Shown piece by piece: positions 47,401-59,000 of a stretch of DNA of 64,000 nucleotides. Made by a program: the position numbers and the translations under genes. The stretch is from Dysidea avara. Taxonomy: Eukaryota > Porifera > Demospongiae > Dictyoceratida > Dysideidae. Below the pieces are notes generated by a model. It saw only the letters and a list, made by a program, of their open reading frames with translations, was not told the origin of the DNA and did not search any database. The stretch spans positions 18,741,633 through 18,805,632 of the forward strand of contig NC_089274.1 of NCBI RefSeq assembly GCF_963678975.1, written 5' to 3'. How positions within the stretch are numbered: position 1 is the stretch's first letter; the number at the start of each line of letters is the position of its first letter.

Positions 47401-48667
47401 AGCCATTGCAAACGAGCGTTATCTCGAAAATTTTCCAGCATGCGATACAAATCGTTCATTGTTTTGTCTTGTAACTATACCTGTTGCTTAGAGGTCAATA
47501 TCTCCTTCCCTAGCTGAAATATGATCGATTAAAACAATTTCTGCATAGGTGCCTGTAACATTAGTCCCCCAAATAACACGGCCATCTTGTGCTCGTGACG
47601 TCATTGTAGATAAAGTCCATTGAATCTACTATTCACAAGGCAGTGCCATGGGTCAGTTGACTCGGTTCATTAAGTTCTCACCGACACCAACAAGCCAATT
47701 TCAACAATCTTTTAAATTACCCATGCTCACATCATGATTACATAGATACATCCCATTCCACCATGGTCAAATCACTAGTATAACATTACGCAATCTACAA
47801 CTATATATAAATTATTATAATGAATGCAAGGTATACTGTGCACATGTGTATCATTCTGTGTGCTGGGTAACCAATTTGAGTAGTTTTCTTGGGACAAATG
47901 TGAATAATTTGAGTGCTTGAGCACTACAAAGTTAAGCAATAAGACGAACATTAGCGATAAAAATCATTAGAACGTTACATGCTTCAGCCAAAAAGTAACA
48001 ATCTTCAGCACTGCGTACTACCACACATGGCTGTGCATATTTAGGCCTTTAGGGTGGACTTGGTAAATGATAGCAGACTGAATACCACCTCCTAATAGAA
48101 TTTGAAACCACAACTTACTTCTGGTCTAGCTTGAATGACTTCAATGGGTCAGCACTATCTGGCATGGTATCATTGTTAAATAGTTTTGTGAGACAATCCA
48201 CAAAATGTAACTGTCCAGTACTAACACACTTTGACACATTCACTCCCTATGACACAACAGTAACAACATGACAGTACAAAGACACAACATACCAGTTTGC
48301 TGGCTATGGTACTATAGTGAACCAGTAGTTGTCCAAAGGAGACAAGATACACCATACTACCACCTAATGGGTGAAATTATGGAACTGTCAGAGTAGTCTA
48401 TCATGGCCAGACTGTATTTCCCTTTCATTGTGTTTCTTTTCCTACCCTGGGAAAAGTAGTCTGGCCACGTGAGACTAACAAAAAGTCTGGTACTTTTCAA
48501 GGCTTGCACAAGGAAGTGTTGAATCATGAAGTTTCCATTCACTTGTGAGTCAGAAATCAAAACAAATTTATTCTGTAAAATGACATGATCACGTGCGACT
48601 CTCAAATAACACCTCTACACACCTTGAATTCTTTACAAGCTAAGAAGGTAGTTACATCTGGAAACAT
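44463..48667 (-). CDS. ELP6: elongator complex protein 6
   Basis: Exons on the minus strand: 48667-48623, 48572-48494, 48363-48293, 48246-48119, 45254-45068, 44768-44616, 44570-44463. GT-AG throughout; 256 residues (human 266). ELP6 is a RecA-like, catalytically inactive subunit of the Elp4-5-6 ring of Elongator, which modifies wobble uridines in tRNA (known). Family features are the MFP start, a VNGNFMIQHFL strand-helix, IDDYSILLSLGV with DFIHYLR, and the C-terminal DRNVHLFAKGTSSAVL that matches the human tail. A Glu/Asp run (about residues 180-188) precedes the last strands. The 2.9-kb fourth intron is filled with nested transposons. It is head to head with the GTSF1-like gene (187 bp). Confidence 0.92.
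45504..47036. mobile_element. hAT transposon remnant with BED zinc-finger fragments
   Basis: The inverted ends are TAGTGTTGTTTTAG and CTAAAACAACACTA, flanked by a perfect 8-bp duplication AAGATACC (45496-45503, 47037-47044). Subterminal regions repeat actagaactaaa. Inside, plus-strand fragments at about 45919-46015 (VWNHFRND...) and 46389-46526 (NLKKHLKTCH) read as a BED-type zinc finger, typical of hAT transposases. One of the CxxC cysteines appears lost. No catalytic DDE part remains. A palindromic element (46016-46388) splits the BED domain. Confidence 0.9.
46016..46388. mobile_element. near-perfect 373-bp palindrome
   Basis: The arms (about 46016-46197 and 46207-46388) are reverse complements with very few mismatches and a loop of about 10 bp. 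The interior includes tcgagcaataac...gttattgctcga. The same amino acid frame is therefore readable on both strands, which is an artefact of the symmetry. It is a fold-back MITE inserted in the hAT remnant. Low divergence between arms suggests recent activity or arm homogenisation. Confidence 0.92.
47075..47385. mobile_element. hAT-like MITE, second copy
   Basis: Reverse-orientation relative of 34660-34995. It is flanked by the 8-bp duplication GTATAAAG (47067-47074, 47386-47393), with ends taaggctgaaacgaat and catttcaccccta. In the ELP6 intron, 38 bp from the hAT remnant. Confidence 0.92.
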
Positions 48668-48854
48668 CTCGTTAGACGTGTCTCAGAGCATGTCTAGTAG
48701 AATATTAGTATCGTTCTTGAGAAGGCTCACGTGCAATTATTGAAATAATTGTTCGCGTTTCTATGGATCTAATTTATTGTTGGCGCGTTTGTGCGCGACT
48801 GTAGAACAGGTGGTCTACTGTAGAGTTTGACGGTGTGTAGTGTTGTGTTCTGAC
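48668..48854. promoter_or_regulatory. divergent promoter region of ELP6 and the GTSF1-like gene
   Basis: 187 bp between the two start codons. It contains several CpG-bearing stretches (gttggcgcgtttgtgcgcga), unlike the AT-rich surroundings, which fits a shared CpG-type promoter. No TATA box is seen. Confidence 0.6.
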
Positions 48855-51800
48855 ATGGATATCGACTACGACGATCCGGAGGAACTAGAAATCTGCCCTT
48901 ACGATCCGATACACAGAATTAGGAGGAAGAGATTCCCTTACCACTTGGTAAAATGCAGAAAAGTCAGTTACCAGTTTTTAAAAAAAAATGATTTTGTTAC
49001 ACTTTTATCGCAGAATCATCCAAATCAGAAATACAAACTATGCCCGTTTAATGCCCGTCACGTTATACCCGTACCAGAAATAAACTACCATATCAGAGTG
49101 TGCCCGGATAGAGTAAGCCAAGTGTGGCCTTGTTTAAAATGATTCATATCTTGGCCTTCTGTAGAGCGTAGTTGAGAGAAGATTAGAGAAAGGTATAGTG
49201 TTTGACGTACAAGTATTCCAGAAAAATGTGCGTACGTGTGAATTTGAATTTTCTCACGTGCTTTTGCATGCCTGCATGGTGTTGTGGCCTTTTACAGTGA
49301 TTTGCATGTCGGTTGTCAGTCGTACAAAAATTCTGAATGGCACTCATGTGAAAACCAACCAATGATAGGCGGCCAGACTTTTTCAAATTCTTATGAAATA
49401 TCTGATTAGCTGTTTTTCATGTGATCACACCAGCAAAAGGAATTGTAACTGACAACTGTCTTGCAATTTACTGTAGCTGTATTTGGGATATCCATTTTTA
49501 CTGTATGTCTCTCAACACAGTTGACCACACACAGAAAGGAAACACTGAGGTGCCATCATACAACTTAGAGTGGTCAAAACCCACAAGCGTGGAATCTTGG
49601 GATGAAGATGGTGGGTGCTAACTAAAGTTGGCGTTAAGTAGTAGTTTCTGATTTCTGCTGCTGCAGACTATGTTGTTCAGCCGAAATCAGACAATGAGCA
49701 GAGTCTCCCTGGAAATACTGTCAACTTTCAACCTCAACTAAAGACAGAACATCACCTGGTAACACAAACTGGTATGTGATTATAGCAGCACACACCAAGA
49801 AACATGGTCAACCTGTAATCAGTGTAAACACCTTTAAATCTATTTATTTGGAAGTCAAAATTCTTGTCATCAGTATACTTGTAGCAAATGTTTGTCAATG
49901 TCCATCAAAGTTTCAGTAGTCTTAGTTGGATTGTCTGTTCATTGTGTTATAATAATAGGTGCACATGGAGGAAGCGGCTCTGCTATCCAGCCCCACCTCC
50001 CCAGTGGTGTTGCAAATGGTACAGTAATGACACAACTCCAGAATGGGAGAGGCGTAGCTGTTACACAGCAGAAGCCTACCACTGGTAGAGGTTACTGCAG
50101 GGGAAGAGGTCGCAGTACTGCAATAACAACATTCCCAAGACAGCCACAGTGGCCTATTGGTAGAGGAGCCACAGCAGTCCCCCCTACAAGTATGTTATGT
50201 AACTATACTGTGTAGAAGTGGATGTTTATTATGACCTGCACCCAGTCCTGGGCATTAATTTCTTAGTGTGCACCAAGTGCAGGATGGTAGCTAATGGTAG
50301 TGATGTTTATATGGTCAGCTAGAACTTTGACCAACCATGGAACATATATTATGACTTTAGTGTAGTAACTAGGGTTGAGCGATAATATCGATAGTTCGAT
50401 ACTCACGATCAAAAAATCATTATCGCGATATAATTACAGCTTACTATTGCAATATTGCTGTAAGATTACTAGAAACACTGTTTTGTAACTCTTTAGGCTT
50501 GCTTATTCACGAAATGTTCGGTTGCAAGGCTATAACAAGCGGTGTATTTATTGTCCGCCCACGCAATTAGTCAATCGCTTCGCAAAGGGTCTAGAATTCC
50601 ACTAAAAATTCTGCTTGAGAAGCTGGCTTAGCTGTTTTATAACTATTTGGCTTGCTTTATCATAGATAAGTTTGGCTGCAAGGCTGTAACAAAAATTGTG
50701 GAAATATCGGCCGCCCATGCAACTAATTACCTAATTGATGCACTTACAAGAAAACCAAGCAAATAGTAATCAATGATGGTGTTAATTATGCTTAACGTGC
50801 ACTGAATACTTGGAACTTGACTGAAGATCATTCAAAGTGTAATTATCGTGATATTATCGTGATATTATCGTATATCGTGAATAATACTTCAATCTCTATC
50901 GTGATAGTGAATTTTCTTTTATCGCTCAGCACTAGTAGTAACTCCAGTGTTTATTAGAAATTTAGAATTACAGCTAAGTATTTAGCACCTTGGCAAATAA
51001 AGCATGTAATTTGCTTGTGGTATAAACACTGTTAAGTGTTGATAGTCATTCTCATCTCAACTGAAGGAATGATCTGTTTAGTATGTTGTTGTTTAGTTGA
51101 TCAAAGTACTGCATACATTAAAAGTGTACACCTGCAGCAAGTATTGTCTTCTTTGCAGACACTTTAACAAATGGAGGCTTGGCATCAACTGCTGCACACT
51201 TTCCACTAGAACAAGCACAATATCCTCCTACCCTTCACCCTAGCCAGCCTCCACTGCTACAGCAAGATCACAAACAACCAGTTGATCCAGTCTGGCAAGC
51301 TTTGCCTGATTTCTTGAGGGTGTGTTTTGTGATGATTAATTGTCAGTTGTTACTGAGCACTAAATAGGACCTGACTAGAGAAGATCTAAAGAAGAGAGAC
51401 AGGAAACTCAACAAGATGTTAAGACAGGTGAAGAGTGGGCACAACTGTGTGTAGTGTTAGAAGTTTGGAATTCAATATTTGAGTGTATAAATAATGGTAG
51501 AATACTGGAATTGCAGAATTAGATACTTGCAATTTTTGTAGATGATGTGTTGTGTGTCTAGATTTGCATGCAGCGTTTGTAGACAGGCTTTAATAGGAAA
51601 TAAGCTTACCATTCCTGTAAAATGATCTTTACTTGTACATCATTGCATGCAAAGTTGTACATTCTTGAAATTCTCTTTATAGATCGAGAAATTAGAGCAA
51701 GCCAGAGACAATGGTGAAAACCTGGACCCTGATCAGGTAGGTACTTTGTGTTTGAAGTTTTATTATTACTAGCAAGACCTCTTGTATCCGATAGCTTCAG

Positions 51801-51869
51801 AAGATCTCGAGAAAGTCAGAAGTGTTAGAACAGTTGGAATTACTCAAGCCACTCAACCTTCAGAGTTGA
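48855..51869 (+). CDS. GTSF1-like CHHC zinc-finger protein with long RG-rich tail
   Basis: Exons: 48855-48962, 49014-49112, 49165-49192, 49521-49610, 49667-49771, 49959-50189, 51159-51319, 51368-51427, 51683-51736, 51801-51869. GT-AG; 334 residues, twice the length of human GTSF1 (167). Two CHHC (U11-48K type) fingers: C14-H20-H30-C34 and C46-H52-H62-C66, with the family motifs FPYHLVKC and CPFNARH. Then a Trp-containing acidic motif (SVESWDEDD) like the PIWI-contacting tail of GTSF1, several GRG/RGR motifs (about 165-205) that could be dimethylated and bind Tudor proteins, a Pro/Gln-rich part, and a charged C-terminal coiled coil (LNKMLRQIEKLEQ...). GTSF1 proteins stimulate PIWI slicing in the piRNA pathway (known). 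The function here is inferred. The 3' exons are supported by frame and splice sites. Confidence 0.85.
50371..50935. mobile_element. hAT-type MITE with GAGCGATAA ends
   Basis: The left end agggttgagcgataa is matched by the complement of ttatcgctcagcact at the right. The 8-bp duplication TAGTAACT lies at 50363-50370 and 50936-50943. Subterminal tatcg / cgata repeats. It lies in intron 6 of the GTSF1-like gene and is non-coding. Confidence 0.9.
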
Positions 51870-52394
51870 TGGCTGTTATGTTTTACCACCTACCACAGTC
51901 ACTTTTGTATACTTTCATTCCAATACATACGTATATATGTACATACATACATACATATGTAGTTTGCATACATACATTTGTATGCTAGAACTAGCTGTCA
52001 GTGGTTGTATTCAAGTATATTCACCAGTGTTTACTAATGTCCAGTAATGTTGTGCCTCAGCTACCCTAACAAATGGGTGAGCATCCAAAATTGTCCACTT
52101 GTCTAAATTTGTAGTAGAATTTTTTTCATGGATGCCATTGATATCAATGATGCAAATATTTACGCTTTTGTGTCTAGGCCACACTGGCATCAGGGGTTTT
52201 GTGTAAGTGCAAAAGGAGCTAGTTGGCTGTATGACATTCATATAATACCTTAATGCAATTAACAATGATCCAGACAGGGTGGTGTCAATCACATCTATTC
52301 ATTATTGTAATACTGTCAGAAACCAAAGAGATTATAAGCTTAATGCACAAGTGTAGAGACTGCTACAAAAATTAATGGAGGGGGTAGCTAAGGT

Positions 52395-53015
52395 AGGGTT
52401 TCCACTCAAAATAGGAAGGTGCTTCAATTTGTTGTTTCTGGTGATTTTCACGTGGATTTACCTTTAAGATTAAGCAAACAAGTGCTAATTTGTTATTGGA
52501 ATGTTTGCAGCAGTTGCTATCAGCACAATTTTAACATGTAAATATCCAAAAGTAGTCACATGACCAAAAATCCCTTCATATAGGATTCCCACTGTAAAAT
52601 AAGATGATGTCTCAGCCTTTTTCATTATTTCTGATGATTTTCATGCAGGCTGACCTTAAGACAAAACAAACAAGTGCCAAAAAAGTCACGTGGCCCATAA
52701 TGTCCATTACAGCTATAAAGAATGTGCTATATAGCTCTACAAGATGTAGAAGTCTTCATTATAAGGTAAGAATAATGACTGGTCACCCTAAAATACAGTA
52801 ATTTTCTAATAAGCTTCCCAATTTAACTATTATGGTATTTTGGTCACGTGACCACTTTTTGTATGTTTTTACATGTTAAACTTATGCTGGTACTCAGTGC
52901 TACAAGCAATCCAATAATAAATTAGCACTTGCTTGCTTTATCTTAAAGGTCAGTCTGTGTGAAAATCACCAGAAACAACAAAAAGAAACACCTTCCTATT
53001 TTGAGTTGGAACCCT
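52395..53015. mobile_element. fold-back MITE
   Basis: The left end agggtttccactcaaaatag is matched by the complement of the right end (cctattttgagttggaaccct). The arms stay similar for about 150 bp with indels. Part of the arm sequence also recurs around 52584-52690, so the interior may itself be a partial duplication. Confidence 0.8.
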
Positions 53016-53123
53016 AACTAAGGGAGTGAATTTTTATTGACTTGAGACTGCATAAGCATTAAGAACACATCTCCATATATAGCTATAGATAGTACAGTTT
53101 GCCAAATCTAGATGTATATAAGC

Positions 53124-53177
53124 TAGTCTGGCGCGGCCGCCCCTTCGTAAACAGGAAGGGGCGGCCGCGCCAGACTA
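53124..53177. repeat. perfect GC-rich hairpin upstream of PNKP
   Basis: 22-bp arms (53124-53145 and 53156-53177) are exact complements around a 10-base loop. Each arm contains GCGGCCGC. It lies 93 bp upstream of the PNKP start in otherwise AT-rich DNA. Confidence 0.95.
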
Positions 53178-53270
53178 ATAAGCTACCTTCTGTGTTCGCC
53201 CCACGGGTAAATTTATCCCACAATCGATATTGTCAACGAATAGTATTGTTCTAAATAAGGCGCACCAGTC

Positions 53271-54989
53271 ATGACAGATGATGGTCACTCGTCACAGGTA
53301 GGGGGGACTTGTTGTGAACTACACACCAGCGAATCTTTGCCTATTTCTCTACCCCACGATACTCCAGTTATTTTAGGAAGGGGCCCGGAAACTAAGATAA
53401 CTGACAAACGATGTTCTCGCCAGCAACTTGAGCTCATAGCTGACTTAGACAAGAAAGAAGTAGTCGTGAAACATTTAGGAACTAATCCTTCAATAGTTGG
53501 CGGAAAGACACTGAAGAAAAACGAGTCGTTCACAGTTGGCTCTGGTGCATGCCTAGAGTTAATAGAAGGGAGTTACAAATATTTTGTGTTCTTCAAATAT
53601 CCTCAGCAATCTGCAGAGGAATTCACTGATGGAGTTGAAATATCAGATGAATGTACAGGAGACAAACAGGTTGATGTTTCACCTGTTATGCTTAACAACA
53701 ATAGTGACCAAGGCAATAGTAGTAGTAGTATGACTTCACAACAACCTCGACAACAACCTTCTAGTGAGAAACCAGTTCAAAAACGACTCACCAGTTTTTT
53801 TGGCATCAAAAATGTGGCTACAAAGAAGAAGGCTAATGCATTTAATTGGTCTCAGAAAGGTTCAATTATTGTTGGTAGTAGTGCTGGCTTGATGGCAGGA
53901 AGTAGCAAAGTTGCTGGGTTTGATATTGATGGCACAATTATTACTACTAAGAGTGGTAGGAAGTTCCCAATTGATGCTAATGATTGGAAGATAAGATTTT
54001 CAGTGATTTCAGGTCGTCTACAGCAGTTGGTTAGAGATGGTTATAAAATAGTTTTCTTCACTAACCAGTTGGGAATTAAAAAGGGTAAACTCCCCATTAA
54101 TGATTTTCACTCCAAGATTGAATCTTTAGTGGACCTTTTGAACGTTCCTGTGTTAGTTATGGCTGCATGTGAATCAGACATCAATCGTAAACCATGTGTG
54201 GGTATGTGGAACCATTTCTGCCAGAATCACAATGGTGGGATTGGAATACACAAGGTTGACTCATTCTATGTTGGTGATGCTGCTGGAAGAGTAGAAAACT
54301 GGACACCCAAGATGAAGAAAGATTTCTCCTGCAGTGACAGAAAATTTGCTGCAAATTTATCCATACCATTTTATACGCCGGAAGAATATTTTCTTCGCTC
54401 AAACAAGGCAACCTTCACTTGGGGTGAATTTATACCAATGGACATTGATCCTTCTAAACCTCTACTAGACCCAGCAGATGCTTGCATTACAGTAGATTAT
54501 CAAGAGATGGTCCTATTTGTGGGACCACCTGCCAGTGGCAAATCAACATTTTACAAGAAGCATCTACAGCCAAAGGGATACATACATGTCAATCGTGACA
54601 CACTGGGAAGTGTTAAGAAATGTGTTGCAGAATGTGAGAAGGCTTTACAGTGTCCTGGTAACTCACACATAGTCATTGACAACACAAACCCAGACCCTGA
54701 GGCCAGAAAATACTATCTTGGTCTTGGGAAAATGTATAAAACACCTGTGAGATGTTTCATGTTCACAACTACAATAGCTCATTGTAAACACAATAACAAG
54801 TTCAGAGAGCTGAAGAACACTGGTGACACTACATACAAACCTGTGCCAGACATTGCCTTTAACTCTTACTCTTCACGGTATAACCAGCCGGACATTAGTG
54901 AAGGATTCACTGAAATAGTTAAAGTTAATTTTATTCCCGAGTTTGAGAATACTGAAGATGGTGAATTGTATTGTAACTACCTTGTATGA
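53271..54989 (+). CDS. PNKP: bifunctional polynucleotide 3'-phosphatase / 5'-kinase
   Basis: A single exon of 572 codons (human 521). It repairs DNA strand-break ends by removing 3'-phosphate and adding 5'-phosphate, in the nucleus (known). The FHA domain lies at about residues 20-110 with LGRG and KRCSRQQ motifs that bind phospho-XRCC1/XRCC4. The linker (about 120-200) is Ser/Gln-rich and contains QKRLTSFF (about 169-176), a consensus PCNA-binding box. The HAD phosphatase has FDIDGT (about 216-221) and FFTNQLG. The kinase P-loop is GPPASGKST (about 416-424), followed by a conserved IDNTNPD. Its lack of introns contrasts with its neighbours and might reflect an old retrocopy or intron loss. 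Confidence 0.95.
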   Translation: MTDDGHSSQVGGTCCELHTSESLPISLPHDTPVILGRGPETKITDKRCSRQQLELIADLDKKEVVVKHLGTNPSIVGGKTLKKNESFTVGSGACLELIEGSYKYFVFFKYPQQSAEEFTDGVEISDECTGDKQVDVSPVMLNNNSDQGNSSSSMTSQQPRQQPSSEKPVQKRLTSFFGIKNVATKKKANAFNWSQKGSIIVGSSAGLMAGSSKVAGFDIDGTIITTKSGRKFPIDANDWKIRFSVISGRLQQLVRDGYKIVFFTNQLGIKKGKLPINDFHSKIESLVDLLNVPVLVMAACESDINRKPCVGMWNHFCQNHNGGIGIHKVDSFYVGDAAGRVENWTPKMKKDFSCSDRKFAANLSIPFYTPEEYFLRSNKATFTWGEFIPMDIDPSKPLLDPADACITVDYQEMVLFVGPPASGKSTFYKKHLQPKGYIHVNRDTLGSVKKCVAECEKALQCPGNSHIVIDNTNPDPEARKYYLGLGKMYKTPVRCFMFTTTIAHCKHNNKFRELKNTGDTTYKPVPDIAFNSYSSRYNQPDISEGFTEIVKVNFIPEFENTEDGELYCNYLV

Positions 54990-55668
54990 TGGTTAATAAA
55001 AATAGCTTATAAAATTACAGATTTATGTATAATTGTTAGAGAAATTACATTATATCATACATTCCAAACATCAGCCAGACTACGGCCTGGTGAGTTCATG
55101 GGGCTATTAATACCATTTGTGCTATTACCATATTTGGTATTGTTTGTGCTATTATTGGCTTGGTATGGTGGGGATTCCCATGATGTGTGTAATGAAGTTG
55201 GCTTTCCATTAAACAACCCTTTGACATTGATCACCTACAAGGTTACAATAAGACGTGTTCATACTGCTATAGCAACTTACAGTGCCTATGAATCTGTTGA
55301 TACTCTCGTAGTAACCATAGCAGGTCCACGTGGCATTGTGAGTTCCATTATCAAAATGTTCAAGGTGTTTTATCGATGTCCCTGAATACTAGTAGCAGCA
55401 GTAGCAAGGATTATGACATGTATACTACAGTAACTACACGTGCATACATTACAATTCTAAAAAAAATTAAGTTAAGTCACCAAACTAAAGTAGCACCTCA
55501 CATCATGACATTTTGTCCTGCCCAAAAGACAGTTAGTGTTCTGTGAAAAGACAATCAGTCTATTGATATGGATATGTGACACACTTAATAATAGTGCTCT
55601 CCAACCTAATGAGAGGAGTGTTGTAATGGGAAGGGACAGCCAGGAGAGGAGGGAAGTTGGGAAGTACT
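54990..55668. other. gap between PNKP and the BEL/Pao element
   Basis: It holds the PNKP 3' end (a minimal ttaataaaaatagc polyadenylation-like stretch at 54991-55004). A plus-strand frame at 55098-55385 has a hydrophobic N-terminus but no recognised domain. I do not call it a gene. Confidence 0.4.
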
Positions 55669-55866
55669 GTCAATGATTAGTTATGACTTCAACATTACGT
55701 AGTTTTACAGACACATGTATTACATTAGGCATTACATCACTTTGTACTTTGAATGGTGTGGTACATGTAATCATTAGTAGTGACAGTGTTGTATTGCATA
55801 TGTATCTGTGGTGATCGTGATGATTGTGGCGGACAGCAGAGCTATACCCATTGACAGTCCCCCACA
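55669..55866 (+). repeat. 5' LTR of the BEL/Pao element
   Basis: About 198 bp. It is similar to the 3' LTR, with scattered substitutions and small indels. Confidence 0.85.
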
Positions 55867-56049
55867 TTTTGGTGCTGTGACCAGCAGAAGTCCGTCTCAA
55901 GAACAAAGCCAACCCTGAGCTAGTTGTGCTCACCTCAAGTATTAACCCATCACTAAAATGTTGTGGTACCATGGCAAAATAAGAGAACGATACCTCGAAA
56001 GGTGAGCACCTCTTACTCAGTGAACTGTTGTTTGCTGTTCTTCCATTGC

Positions 56050-59000
56050 AGGCTTCCCAGTGGTTGGCATTAATTCGAAGCCAAGTTTGTCACAACATGG
56101 AGGCACTGCTTATCATGTCGCAGATATAGAAGCCACCTCAATAGGATAATTACTGCATACTCAGGGTCAGATGAACAACTTGAATGAAAGAAAGACATTC
56201 TCACTGATGTTGTTGATGCCAAAATAATTATTAGTCATATTGAGAACTGAAATCTGAGAATTCTTGAAACTGAAGAAATTCAGGAAATCATCTCCCAATA
56301 AGCAGCTCAGATTGAACAAGTTTTGAGGCAATATTGCCTTAACAATCCAGACCCCAGCACTGCTAAGGTTGCTCTACTGCAGGTCCCTTAACCTCTGGTG
56401 TGAACAATAAACGGTCCACCACCTTTTGTCAGTCTGCTAAAGAAGTGATGTCTGATTCTGTGAGCTCACTAGGATCCTTGTCAATGAGCACCCGCTGAAG
56501 ATGACACTCCCAATACACAAATAATCTCACACGACACAGAAACTCAAACGCTACCAGTCGCAGTCACACACCAGATGATCACACTCCCTGAAAACCATGT
56601 CACACCCCCATGTGGTCACACCCCCAGCAAGCCATGGAGCCCCAGCCATGCACCAAGCAGCAACAACAGCAGAGTTACTACTCATCTACCTAAACTAGTA
56701 TACCAATCTTCTCAGGCGAACCATTACAATGGCAGTCTTTCTGGGACTGTTTTGAGGCAGCTGTGCATAATACTCGTTTCTAAGTGATGTTCAAAAAATT
56801 AAGTCATTTGTGTGCACAACTGCAACATGATGCTGCAAGAGTAGTGGCTGGTTTCCAACTGACATGACTCAACTATGAATACTCTGTTACCTTATTGCAA
56901 CAAAGATATAGCCAACCACATAATGCTCATATGAATGCCTCAATTGAAATACCTAATCTAACAAACACTTCAACTCTTCTATGATTCCTTTGAAAGATAC
57001 GCACGCCACTGGGCCAATCCCGTGAAACATAAAGTTCACTGTTAGTTCCTATTATACTGAACAAACTTCCAGAAGATATCAGAATAAACCTAGCAAGACA
57101 GCATGGTAGTGATGAGTGGACCATTGATGAATTACAAGTAGGGGTGGGCTATATACCGATATTTAGTTGGTGTACAATATATATTTTAACCGAATTTAAC
57201 TTGTTCACCCACATATGAGAATACCAGTAGTATGGCAGAACTTATTAGCAAGAGTAGAGCGAAGAGGGTAACATGGGACTACTAGAAAGGTGCTAATGGG
57301 AGACCAATCAAATATGGGAGTACTATTTGACACCTCTGCTGAAAAAGTTTGTTGGCTAACACCTCACTTGAAAAGTAAGCACTGCCTAGTCTACAATAAT
57401 ATTTATACAGCCTACCTCTAATTACAAGGTGCCTTACTTACTGAGATTTGAACTTTAGAAATCAGACCACAGCCAATCTAATTTGTATCAGTTAACAGCC
57501 TCCTTTCATATACACTCCTTCCGTAAACCTCCACGTAACCCAACCAGAAGAAACTAACATGTGTTTACTGCAAGAGTTCTCATACTCTTAGTAACCGTGA
57601 AAGTGAAAGTGTCAAAGACCATCAGAAATGCCTAGACATTATAAAACGTGAGAAGTTATGCTTTAATTTCCTGGGCCATCACAGAGTGTTTCATTGTAAT
57701 TCTAAGTATTGATGCCACAAATGTGGCCACAAGCATCACACAAGCATTTGTGGTGAAGCAACTAGAAATGGAGCTCAAGTTCAGCTATCTTCTCAGCCAG
57801 CAACCTCTGAAACACAGGTCACAGGGAACAGTAACAACTCAACAGCTTCACTTACCACCCTTCACCACACAATGTGCTCATCAAGGAAGGCACCTGCCTA
57901 TTGAAAACTGCTGTTGCCATAGTTTCCTCATCACCCTCAGAAACTAAGATTCCAGCCAATATACTATTTGATGAAGGGTCTCAGTGCTCCTTCCTTACCC
58001 AAGAACTGGCAGATTTGTTGTCACTGAAGACACATAAGAAAGAAGACATTCTCAGGCTGCATTTGGTGCCAGTCAACCACACAACAAGAGCAAGGCAGTT
58101 GCAACCATTTATATGATGACACAATCCACAGACCTTACATTGATATCAGTCCTCATTGTACCCACTATTGCTGAGTAGTGATCGACACCAGAGATGCAGA
58201 AGTCTCTATCTGTGTTAATGGGATGGACAAGCTGCAATCCTCGTAGATATGGGAGTTCCTTAACTCTGGAGGTGGCAGTGATCTTCAGTGGCAGGAAAAC
58301 CACACCATTCGAGGGGACGGCCCAAACACTACTAGTTCAAAGATTGGATACCTACTTTCAGGACCAGTTTCACACACATACACACATTCTTTCAATGTGG
58401 TAATTCGCTCATTGGCCCCACCGTCTGTCACTTACACCAAATTTCCTACAAACACACAACAGTATCACTTGTGATCAACTTAATAGAGGTTTTATTGAGT
58501 GAGTACATACACCTGAACTTCCTGGCTTGACCCATTTCATTCCTCATCACTGTGTTAAAAATAACTCAGTCGCAACACCAATCTGCACCGTGTACGACTG
58601 CAGTTGTTGTCAATCAAAGGACTCTGAATGATCGTCTGCTTACTGGTCCTCACTTCCTATGTTCCATCATTCTCCGTTTTCGTACACACAACTATGCTAT
58701 TTCAACTGACATTGGAAAAGCCTTTCTTCATATCCACCTCCATGACATTACACCTGCTTCTTCTGGCTCAGTGACTCCACAGATCCCAACAGTGAGCTCA
58801 TCATGTACTGATTCAAGGCGGTACTCTTTGGAGCTGTAAGTTTACCTTTCATGTGGTATGTTACACTGTATCATCACTCACAATACTACAACATACCACT
58901 CTCACATGACATCCAAGCCAATCTTTATGCTGATAACATGTGTACACAGGTTCTAATAGTTCCTGTGCGACAACAATAACAAGCGAAACCATGTGCATAA

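Larger units (their letters stand above)
51870..53270. other. intergenic region with a MITE and a GC-rich hairpin
   Basis: Between the GTSF1-like stop and the PNKP start. Contains short atacatac repeats (about 51922-51975), the fold-back element at 52395-53015 and the hairpin at 53124-53177. No gene recognised. Confidence 0.5.

Noticed and set aside
55098-55385. 95-codon frame with a hydrophobic start after PNKP
   Set aside because: No domain, no splice context, and ordinary for AT-rich DNA. Left as intergenic.
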